Assembly: GCA_016098155.1 (NCBI GenBank)
Contig: JAAAJB010000378.1
Location: 1 to 34,312, forward strand
DNA length: 34,312 nucleotides
Reading direction: 5' to 3'
Origin: Actinomortierella ambigua
Taxonomy: Eukaryota > Mortierellomycota > Mortierellomycetes > Mortierellales > Mortierellaceae
The position numbers and the translations under genes are program-made. The stretch's first letter is position 1. The number at the start of each line of letters is the position of its first letter. Positions 22,260 to 31,236 of the stretch are shown piece after piece. The notes below the pieces were generated by a model that had not been told where the DNA came from, made no database searches, and saw only the letters and a program-made list of their open reading frames with translations.

Positions 22260-22670
22260 CCCCGATCTCCCTCTTCAATTTATCATAATAGTTAGCCACT
22301 CCATGTCATCATCTCATTCATTGTTGTCGGGTTTAAAGAAGGACAGGAGGAGTAAGATGTCGAGGAGAGAGAGAGCGAGAGAGAGGGAGTGTATACGAAA
22401 TGTATGGCAGTTCAAGATCGTCCTGTTTTGCCCCAAGGTCGCTGCCGCCGTTGAGTTAAAACTCTGTCGAAATCGAAATCGGCTAAGGGTCCATGATTCG
22501 CTTTCTTCCTTGATCGAGTGGTGGGATTTCCAATTCTGTCTGCCATCGCTATTTTTGGTTTGTAGTTCGTTAGGAGAAGAGGGTATCTACTCTTTCCTCT
22601 CCTTGCTCTCCACTTTCTGTCACCTCCTCACCCTGCTTCCATCCTTTTTAACACCCAAACGTGGAATAGC
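22260..22670. other. Intergenic between IRE1 and the Ser-rich gene
   Basis: 411 bases with a short GAGA purine tract near 22365-22390 and a C/T-rich final 120 bases that probably serve as promoter and leader of the next gene. No gene was seen. Confidence 0.6.
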
Positions 22671-24720
22671 ATGGATTGTTATGCAATGTCGCTGTTTTTG
22701 AGTGATCTAACACCAGACATAGCCGTGTTTTTTGACCCGGCACTGGCGTCAGACGGAGAGCAAGAGTCTGTCGGCAAGACTGCCAGTGTAGAGAGCTCGG
22801 CATGGGACACTCACGCATGGCATCCCAACCATTCACTAAAACCACGCTCGGCCGTCCATGACAGTTCGCTATCGGACATTTCATCCTCGGACGAGAGTAC
22901 GTCGCGCCCGACGTTTCGGCCATCGCACAAGCGTTCACTCTCCCAAGGCAGCACCTCCTCCGATACGACCACTCTTTGGGAGACAGCCTCACCACCCTCT
23001 TCACGCAAGGGTGTCGAACGGTCACCAACAGAGAACGACAGGGGGGTCCAATCATCCACGTCAGACCATTCACCCTTCTCCGAAGACTTTGAGCTCTCAA
23101 CCAAAGAGTATATCAACTGGCTCATTTCATCGACAGACCAAGAGGACGAGTGTGACGAAGAGGACGAGCCACCGTGGACGACGCTGAACAAGGCCCAAGG
23201 CTCCTTTCATGCGGATACAATGGCCTCAGGTCTTGGTCGAGGTGCGAACGGCAGGCTATTGTCGTCTGCATGCACAGCATCTCCGTCACAGCCTGTTTTT
23301 GACCTGTTGGAAGGGAAAGAGGGTGAGGCGTCCATGGCAGAACTACAAGAACTGCTCGATTTCAAGCTCTTTGAACAGTCGCCCCAATGGCCTAGCACGG
23401 TGGAAAAGGGAAAGGGAGGAGGTGCAGTAGTAGCAACAGCAACTACAGTGGCTCCACCAACACAGTCATCTTCCTCAGCACAACCCTGTGCTTCACTACA
23501 GTCATGCTACCCTTTCCAACATGGCCGTTTCGATCTGACCCAAAGTATGCTGCTCTGGCCCTTCCCCCCTCCTAATATGGCAGCACGTGCAACGTTGGGG
23601 ATGGAGGAGGCCGCCCCGCCACAGCCACACTTTACCCTCATGGACCCTCACGACAGGGAGGGCAGCCCAGCCAAGAAGCCCAAGCGCAAACCTTCAAAGA
23701 GGCCAACACTGCCGTCGTCGGCATCGTCGTCAACGTCGTCCCTGTTCTCTTCGGCATCATCGTCTGCTGTCGAGTCGCTGTCTGGTACTCTTCTCGGTTC
23801 GAATGGTAGCGGTCACTTTGTTCAGCATGTGGATGGATCCGCAGCCGCAGCCATCGCAGCAGCAGCAGCAGCTCTTGCCACGGCCACGGCGTCTCCGCTC
23901 ACTCGGTCGATCCCCAACCCGGGTTACCACCCAACCAACACCAACCATGCACACACGCCCATCTTTCAGCCACATATTGCGCACCACTACTTGCATCAGC
24001 TGTCGCTGGGTGGGCAGCCTCACCCTCCGCAGAGTGGAGCCGGAGGAGGCAGCGTACCTGCTGTCTACCCATTGACAAGACGCGCTACTGTGGATGAAAC
24101 GTCGTCATCATCGTTGTCGTCTTCGTCATCGTCCTTGTCGTCTTTGGCTCTGTCGTCCTCGGTATCCACCAAGCCCTTTGTCCACCCAGGATTCTACTCG
24201 CTTTCCAGCCAAGTCAAAAACGCGGCCCGTCTTGAGGCTATGGCGTCGTCGTCGTCGTGCGGTGGTGACCCTATGGCTATGGTAGCCGCTCCGAGGCCGA
24301 CACCATCACCATTACCCCAGGGCGATGAGTCCACTACAGCCCCTTTTTGGGTACCTGGGCAACCATCACCTAGGACAATGAGCGCCGGCAGCAATTCCTT
24401 TTCGTCAGTTGCTTTGAGTCTGACGCCAACCACGCAGCACAGTCCTGCGAACAGCAGTGGCAGCGTGGGAGAGAACGGTGGAAGCAACAACAGCAGCAGC
24501 AATGGCAATGGTTTGACTCCATCTGGAACCGTTGTTCGGAAGCGCAAGTCCCTGGATCAAGGAGCAGGTGGCGGGACATCCATGCCGATTACACCGCCAT
24601 CAGCCTTGTCGTCGTCTCCAACCTCTTGCTCCTCCTCCTCCTCTTCCTCACAGTCAGACGAGCTGACAGGGCAGGGGGCCCGACTGTCTCCCGGTTCAGC
24701 TTCCTCCGCGTCCTCCTCGT

Positions 24721-24751
<31 letters not shown>

Positions 24752-25877
24752 AGCATTCGAAACAGCCACAGCAGCGGCTGCTGCCAGTAATGCACGAGCT
24801 CTGGGCGGCGTGCCGCACGGCCAGCCGTTTGTGGCGGCGTTCCCGGTCCAGAGCCCCGAGCATTTACAAGTGATGCGGATGCTGCAGCTTGGGTGTGGCG
24901 AACAAGTTCGTGGCGGATATAAGGAAGGTGGCAGTGGTGGTGGCAAAGGCATGGGATCAGGGCAAGCGTCTGCGTCAACGTCCGTATGTATGTCGGGGCC
25001 GATGAGATCGGGGTCCGGGTCGGAGGGCCGCAAGAAGGGCAGGGCCTCGCCTGGTATGGGGGCTCTGCATCAACAGCAGCAAGAACAGCATCAGTATCAG
25101 CATCAGCATCAGCATCCTTCACCAGGACAAGATCCTCAGGGTCCAATGGGTCGTAGATATAGCCATGAGCTGATGAGCGGTATCCTTCCTACAGCACATG
25201 TCCCTGTCTCTGTTCCCATTTGCTCACCGACACCTACGGCCGCTGCGATGAACAGCATTCGTCAATTGCACCAGCAGTTGGAACAAGGCCTTGGACTCTG
25301 CCATAATGGAGCATCAACACCCGCCATGCACGGCGGCGGCATCTCTGTCATTGGCGGCGTGGGTTTGCCTCCACCTCTTGTCACGCCGGAGAACGGTGGT
25401 CTAACAACAGTATCGACCGCGACAACAGCAACGGCCTCACGGCATGCGGCGGCCGCGGCACCTCCCACACATGCTGCTTTTCATCATTACCCACAAGCAG
25501 GGATCCCGCCACCGCTCATGTCCAGCCGACCACCGAGCTACCCTCCACCGGGATACCTCGAGTCTGAGACAGGATACTTTCTTCCTCCGCCGGCACGGCG
25601 ACCGGGATCACCATTGCATCCTCATACGCCTACTGGTGGCGGAAGAGGGATGGGAGGAGGAGGAGGAGGAAGCGTTGGAGGTGGGGGTGGGGCAGCAGCA
25701 GGTTCGCCGTTACCTTCCTCAGGTGGTATGATGCCACCACCAGGAATGACGACGCGAAAGCCGAATCCGGCAGAGGTCCCACCAAGTGCTTTGCCAGCGG
25801 ATTTCTTTGTTTTGGAGGAAGCGGTCCTGGCGCGTCGACGTGCGAGCGCGAGCGAAGTCTATCGGCGGAATCTATGA
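22671..25877 (+). CDS. Large Ser-rich disordered protein, uncharacterised
   Basis: A single open frame of 1068 residues, far too long to be chance. The family is not recognised. The N-terminal third is acidic and Ser/Thr-rich with a few ordered-looking patches (SEDFELSTKEYINWLISS; MAELQELLDFKLFEQSP). A basic, NLS-like patch (AKKPKRKPSKRP) lies near residues 331-343. Poly-Ser and poly-Ala tracts follow, then a Gln/His tract (about 799-815), a Gly-rich run (about 989-1015) and proline-rich PPPG motifs. The C-terminus ends in a compact piece, PADFFVLEEAVLARRRAS followed by SEVYRRNL, with an RRRAS site of protein-kinase-A type. Most of the chain should be disordered. A nuclear or regulatory role is inference from the NLS-like patch. 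No intron is needed; the ATG at 22671 is the first in frame. It lies 411 bases after IRE1 on the same strand. Confidence 0.8.
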
Positions 25878-25963
25878 AGGGTGTATGCTATAGATATGCA
25901 GGAAAAACATACGCACATACAAAACAACACAAAAAGATCTCTTATTACATATGATAAAAGTAA

Positions 25964-25969
25964 AATAAA
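25964..25969 (+). terminator. Polyadenylation signal AATAAA
   Basis: A canonical hexamer 87 bases after the stop codon of the Ser-rich gene, in an A-rich flank. Confidence 0.6.
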
Positions 25970-26059
25970 CCTACCAAGATTTTTTGCCCATGGAAGACCA
26001 AGAATGTGGGGAACAGTCCATGATAGCGGTGGCAGTGCTCCGTCTCTCCCAATTCCCCC

Positions 26060-26078
26060 ACACACACACACACACACA
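26060..26078. repeat. (CA)n microsatellite
   Basis: A CA run in the spacer between the Ser-rich gene and the duplicated-domain gene. Confidence 0.9.
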
Positions 26079-26284
26079 ACAGCCGAGGATGCCAAGAAAA
26101 ACTAGACTCGCTCAGCCCGACTTAGTTCAGGACCCCTTTTTAAGATGGTCTTCGCAGCACGCAAGGGTTGTTTTGACAAAAAAACTATAAACCTGCTTCC
26201 CTGTCTATCTCATGGGCTGTTGCCAATGGTGGCCTTATTTCAATGACGGGCCCCCTCCCTCCGCGCAAGACTACCTTAAAAGGT

Positions 26285-26390
26285 TTGCTTCCTCTTCTTC
26301 CCTCCTTCACCATCTCTTCCTCGTTCCACTCCACCATTTTCTCTTCTCTCTCTCCCTCCCCTCTCACTCTCTCGACAGTACTCGCCCAAC
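26285..26390 (+). promoter_or_regulatory. Pyrimidine-rich leader of the duplicated-domain gene
   Basis: Dense CTTC, CCTC and CTCT words end about 20 bases before the ATG at 26410. The frame is open through it, but the translation is Ser/Leu/His low complexity, so the start was placed downstream. Confidence 0.5.
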
Positions 26391-26409
26391 AGGACAACTT
26401 TACATAGCC

Positions 26410-27633
26410 ATGACATCTCCAGGCAAAGACAACAGTGGCAAGGTCGATCCTGATGCTCCTCCCTCCTACGACGCCGCTATGAACGGTGCACCCCAGATCT
26501 CAACCGCCCAAATAATAGCGACCCCCTCGGCGCCTCAGGCCCCACATACCACGGGTCCTCCACCACCGGTGCCCCCACCCAACTTGCCTGGGTCTCCTCA
26601 GGCAGTGCAAGCGTCTGCGATTTACACAGGCACACCTTATTTGCCTTTGGCTCCCAAGGCAACCGGTTCATCCTTTATGTCTCCACCACTGCTACCGTCG
26701 TCGTCGTCATCATCCTCTTCATCATCACCATTGGGGGTCTGGACAACCAGCACTACTACCCAGTCGCTGTCCACTACAGTGTCACCAGCAAGTACATATG
26801 GTTCTTTCCCTTACCAGCCATTGCCGGTACAGCAGCAGCAGCAGCAGTACCAGCACCACATCATCAGCAACAGCGGCAGCAGCAGCGACGTTGACGGAGG
26901 TGGTGCGGGGATGATGGTAGCGATTGCATTTAGCCAAGAGAACCGGATCCGACTGGTGAACATGCCGATGAGTTTACTGCCAGCGCTGCGAGCGGCGATT
27001 CTGCAAGGGTGGGGGCGGCCGGTGAAGACAGAACGGAGCTACTATGGCGCGTACGAGTTGAAGCTCTACGGACAGCCCTGGGACGATCCGTTTGGGGAGA
27101 GGTATGTGCGATCACGACGGCTGTTGACGCATGTGATCGGGGTGATGTTGGTCCATGGATGGCATTTGAGTCAGGCGTTCAACACGACGAAGAAATCGGA
27201 CGGCAAGGACACGTTGTTCTTTGAACCGGCGGCGGCGGCACCAGGCGGCGGCTGGGTCGATGATGGACAGGTAGTACATTTGGTGACCATGGTGTTTCGG
27301 GGCGAGGACAAGATTGTGATCATAGATGCGTCGCCGGTGCTGGTCGACTCTGTGAGACAGTGTCTGCAGCGGGCGTGGCCAAAGGGGATCCAGTCCGAAA
27401 CGGATCATGGGAGTGTGGGGCATGAGTTCAAGTTGGTCGGGATACCGTTTGAGCCGCTGACCGGAGAGACTTCGATGCAGAACCGGATGATGATGATGGC
27501 GTTGATGAACTGCTTGCTGCCGCAGGGTTACAAACTGTACACGACCTTCAACGTCGGAGACCATCGGGAACTCATGGAGACTTGGTTGTTCCGGCGGATG
27601 GGACCCCCATTGGCATTGAAAGGAATGTGTTAA
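26410..27633 (+). CDS. PPxY protein with two copies of an uncharacterised domain
   Basis: One exon, 407 residues. The ATG at 26410 follows a pyrimidine-rich leader. Residues 1-168 are Pro/Ser/Thr/Gln-rich with a PPSY motif (17-20) of the kind bound by WW domains, a poly-Ser run (97-106) and a poly-Gln run (141-146). Residues 169-272 and 290-396 are two diverged copies of one unit of about 105 residues. Each has a hydrophobic strand, a helix ending in a Trp (ILQGW / LQRAW), an E-[LF]-K-L-x-G-x-P-[WF] core (217-224 / 339-346), and a helix ending in G[WY] (VMLVHGW / NCLLPQGY), then a strand ending in F. Both copies lack an obvious catalytic set, so a binding or scaffold role is a guess. I recall the KLxGxPW signature from unnamed fungal proteins, but no function. 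Confidence 0.85.
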   Translation: MTSPGKDNSGKVDPDAPPSYDAAMNGAPQISTAQIIATPSAPQAPHTTGPPPPVPPPNLPGSPQAVQASAIYTGTPYLPLAPKATGSSFMSPPLLPSSSSSSSSSSPLGVWTTSTTTQSLSTTVSPASTYGSFPYQPLPVQQQQQQYQHHIISNSGSSSDVDGGGAGMMVAIAFSQENRIRLVNMPMSLLPALRAAILQGWGRPVKTERSYYGAYELKLYGQPWDDPFGERYVRSRRLLTHVIGVMLVHGWHLSQAFNTTKKSDGKDTLFFEPAAAAPGGGWVDDGQVVHLVTMVFRGEDKIVIIDASPVLVDSVRQCLQRAWPKGIQSETDHGSVGHEFKLVGIPFEPLTGETSMQNRMMMMALMNCLLPQGYKLYTTFNVGDHRELMETWLFRRMGPPLALKGMC

Positions 27634-29440
27634 AATAGAGAAGACAGAAAGTTGCCAAAGTTTTTTTTTATATAATACCCCATGATAAACGTTCTTTGTG
27701 GATTTATTGCTTGTGGACAATGATCTCGAGTCTCTCCCTCCACAGGCATGAATGCACCTTGCTGTTTCCTATCATTCGTCTGAGACGAACTGCGCAATGG
27801 AAATTCGTGACTCTGATATCTGATAGGACCACAAAGCTGGTTATTTTGGCTTTAAGGGTTTCGGTGCATGTCGTCCGTGCGCACGTACCGCCTTGTCGCA
27901 CCGTTTGATTCTGTCGTAGCTCCTCGCTCCCCAAGAAGGGGTTCTGGGTTGCTTGGATTGTAGAAGGTGGTCAATAGGTGCTATCCAGTGTCACGACTTG
28001 CTCCGCTTTACGACGTGTTGCTACAATGCAGTAGAGTAAGAAATACTGAACCCTTGAAAGATGACTAATGTTACCGCAGTCCTTCACCCTGACATATGTG
28101 GCGGTCAGTGCAAGGAAAAAAGGAAAAAAGAGTGTTTCGGGAGGCGGAAAAAGGACCCAACACCACCGCATCGAACCACCTCCACGGACCTCCCTATCCT
28201 GTCGCATCTGCCCAGGTCAGGCCCAATAATTCTATGCACTGAATATTTTCCCACTTATTCGAGGCTCTTGAAATACCTGAATTACAGCGACAAGTACGCG
28301 GGAAAGAAAAAAACACCACACAAATAACAATTCGGCGTGATAGTGACGGAGTGAGGGCGAGGCGGGAATGAAAACAACGTGGTTGGGAAGGGCTGTTTTT
28401 CAGCAGACTTGTGATGTTGTTTTATGGTTTGTTTGTTTTTTTTTGGGTGGTAGTCTATAGTTGCCAGCGCCAAGTTGATGATTGTTCATGTCCATGTCAT
28501 GGCCACAAACACCCACCCACACCCACCAAAAAGGGGGAGGGGGGAGGAGGGGTATGGAATTAGGGCGTGGCAAGAAGGCACAAAGAGGAAGGAAAATATA
28601 CGAAAGGGGAGAAAATGTGTCTCGAGAGAAAGATCGATTCCCAGCTTGCATGACATGCAAGGAAAGGGAGATACACGCGCGCTTACGCAGTACAGATCGG
28701 ACCAACAAGAATGAGGGTGGAGTGGGAGATTGCGAGGAACAGAAACTGGAGTGCGGGCGGTACTTTCGAGCGAGTAGTACAATACATAGTCGACCCCTAT
28801 TTTTTTTTTTTTTTTTTTTTTTTGGGTGTCTGTAAATGAAAGGAGAGTAAGGGAGAGGGACAAAACACATGCGACAACGACAGAGACGTGGCATTCTCCA
28901 AAATAGAACCTCCAACCCGGGGCAATGCATTGCAGGAACTGTGACAAAAATATATCGCCGAGATGGCGGCTCAGCATGCATGTGGATGTGGGGAGTAAGA
29001 CGTTTTTGTGCACACACCCGCGCTCCGCCCCCTGGATCAAAAGTCCGAGACGTTGTCGGAGGATCAGGAGTGCAACAACGGAATCACAAAATACGAAACT
29101 GGCTAACGTAGCTGAGCTGGACACGAACGAACAGTAGGGCTCGATGACGACGATGCCGCGCGCTTGGGGAGCAATGTACCGTCGCACACTTACAACAGTA
29201 CTGTACATCCTATACATGTACGTGCCCCCCCCTTTTCTCCCTTCACACACATACACAACCGAACCCTCCCATCCCTTTCCCTTCCACGTTGGTTTCTTTC
29301 CCTTCTTTATTACGGCTGTCGGGCGCTCTTCCTGTTTGTTTTTTTTTCTTTCTTCATTCCCTCCCTTCCCCACCAAAAAGAAAGAAAACTCATACAATAG
29401 TCAGCAACTAATGTTGCTATAGTTTCTTCTTCTTTTCCCC
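27634..29440. other. Intergenic, no supported gene (1.8 kb)
   Basis: Contains a G-rich block near 28530-28550, a T24 run (28800-28823) and a C-rich patch near 29226. Minus-strand frames of up to about 300 codons cross this region, but they translate to Ser/Cys/Lys/Phe-rich low complexity through the homopolymers and have no domain or splice support. Confidence 0.55.
28800..28823. repeat. T24 homopolymer
   Basis: An uninterrupted T run of 24. It could be the A tail of an old minus-strand retrocopy, but the flanking sequence to its right shows no recognisable element. Confidence 0.9.
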
Positions 29441-29445
29441 ATTCA

Positions 29446-29473
29446 CCACTACCACCACCACCACCACCACCAC
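29446..29473. repeat. (CCA)n trinucleotide repeat
   Basis: About nine ACC/CCA units lie just upstream of the possible start codon at 29504, so probably in a 5' leader. Confidence 0.9.
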
Positions 29474-29503
29474 TTCTACTATTGAGCTCACTCCCACATT
29501 CGG

Positions 29504-29653
29504 ATGCTTTTCAAGTCAATCCCAAACCTTTTTCGATCTAAACCTGCGCGAGACCGTTCTCGTACCATGTCGCCACCTCCAGCACCAGGTACTCCTGTCA
29601 GGGAGGAGCACCCGGCGGCGGCTCAACGATCACAGCCTATTCCTGTCAAAAGG
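29504..29653 (+). CDS. Possible first exon of an unresolved gene (50 codons)
   Basis: An ATG follows a pyrimidine-rich and CCA-repeat leader like those of the other genes here. The 50 codons encode a basic start (MLFKSIPNLFRSKPARDRSR) and a Pro/Ala-rich stretch ending PVKR, directly followed by a GTAAGA donor in phase 0. The rest of the gene is unresolved. Three continuations fit. Reading through the donor gives a Cys-rich piece (CRDCNVGLC). A weak TTAAG acceptor at about 30030 gives CPTCTMADVH. A distant acceptor inside ATGGCGATGCAG (31248) would splice it in phase onto the calponin-homology gene. No choice is clearly best. Confidence 0.3.
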
Positions 29654-29942
29654 GTAAGATGTCGAGATTGTAATGTAGGCCTCTGCATGGGCCAAGCCAT
29701 GCATCGTAGACACACTACTTCCACGGTGGCTCTCTATCTCTTTCTTTCTCTCTCTCCCCTTCTGTCCTCTCTCCTGCCTCTTGACAACAAACACAACCAT
29801 GCCATGAGGTCAATGGATCCCTTTTTCTCTCTCCATGTGTGTGTGTTTGTCACCTCCTTTTGTTGGATACTTTCCTACTTTTGCGTCTCCCCTCTCCCAT
29901 CTTTCTCCCTCCACTTGTTTGTCTATCCATGCTTGTCTCTCT

Positions 29943-29971
29943 TGTCCTGTCCTGTCCTGTCCTGTCCTGTC
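29943..29971. repeat. (TGTCC)n pentanucleotide repeat
   Basis: Five full TGTCC units plus TGTC. Confidence 0.9.
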
Positions 29972-30427
29972 TCCCATTCCCTGCTCTTGCTCGAGAGAGG
30001 ACCCTTCTTCTAAACTTGGATGCACGTTAAGTGTCCAACCTGCACAATGGCGGATGTGCACAGTCTGAAGGGGGAGGAGGAGGGGAGGGGGCAGGGGAAA
30101 GCCAAGGAGAAGGAGGGAGAGGACCCTTTCTCATGCTCTCGGTTTTTTTTCTATGGCCCTTTCTCACTCTCTCTTTATTACACACTCTTGTTCCCTCGAC
30201 CAAACAGTCGGTGTGTGTGTATGTGCGTGTGTGTGCTTGTGTGCAACCGAATTCAGCTCTTGTCCCTTCTCTGTCTTTCTTTCATCCTCTTTCTCTTTTC
30301 CTGGTGGGTGAGGCATCCATGTCTGATCAACAACAACGCTCCCCTATCACACAGCAATGAGCTCTGCAGCCTCAAAAAGTGTACACCGCCTCACCTCACA
30401 ATCAGACACTGCATAGGGCCATGCCTC

Positions 30428-30450
30428 GTAGTACTAGTAGTAGTAGTAGT
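30428..30450. repeat. (AGT)n trinucleotide repeat
   Basis: About seven GTA/AGT units with one interruption. Confidence 0.9.
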
Positions 30451-31236
30451 AAGGAAAGGGACTGCCCACCCGTTTGAAAGATGTGAACTTGTGGGTGCGG
30501 TCAAACTGGGAAGTCCGATGAGTGTCCTGGCGACAAAAGGAGAGAGAGAGAGAGCGAGGAACAGGTTGGTGAGAGCCTCCTCAGTTCCAGTCAAATCCCA
30601 GCTGCAGCAGAGAGGAAATAAAGTCGTTTGCTTCGCCTCGCCAGTGCCCCCCCCCATTTGACCATGTCCGATATGTGTTGTTCCCCCCTCTTCTCCCCAC
30701 GAGTGTGCTGTGTGTCTATCATCCATGGGGGTTTCTTCTTCTGTGAGGAAGAAAAAGAACGAGAGCAGAGCAAATAAGAGCAAAAAAGAGCTACCAACAA
30801 TCAAAGGGTGGTGGGGGTGTTGGGAGCAGGAATAACAAAAGGGCCCAACTCACCTTCCATGGCGTGTTGTGGCATGCCTTTTTTTTCCCTCTCTCTCTCT
30901 CATTCATTCTCATTCACTACTTCAACAACAACAACAACAAAACAGCATTCCCCTTGCTCGTCATCACCCTGTTCTGTCTATTGTCGTCAGTTCCTTGTGT
31001 ACCTTGTTCTTTCATTGCTCCTATTTTTTTTCTTGTGCAGTGTGCGCGTGTTGAGAGGCTCAGTGGTTCCTGTTGCGACATTCTACTTTCTTTCTTTGTT
31101 CTTGTGTTTTTCTTTTTCATTGTCACTTGCACCTTTGCTCGCCCTCTTCCTCAATACACCTCCCTCGCCCCCCCCATCCCATTCGGTGCATTCACTACAC
31201 TGGCCATTGCTCTAACATTCTCCCATTATTGGGCCC

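Larger units (their letters stand above)
29654..31236. other. Unresolved intergenic or intronic region
   Basis: Mostly pyrimidine-rich, with a CCTGT pentanucleotide repeat, a GT run near 30210-30240, an AGT trinucleotide run and a purine-rich block at 30065-30125. Short frames here are low complexity. The final 350 bases before 31237 are C/T-rich and may be the leader of the calponin-homology gene. Confidence 0.5.

Noticed and set aside
28486..29397. 303-codon open frame on the minus strand
   Set aside because: It crosses the T24 and C-rich runs, translates to low-complexity sequence with lysine runs, has no domain, and no start or splice context supports it.
29504..29730. piggyBac-like C-terminal zinc finger in CRDCNVGLC
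   Set aside because: The Cys pattern is short, lacks the following CF...YHT part, and overlaps a good splice donor; no transposase is nearby.
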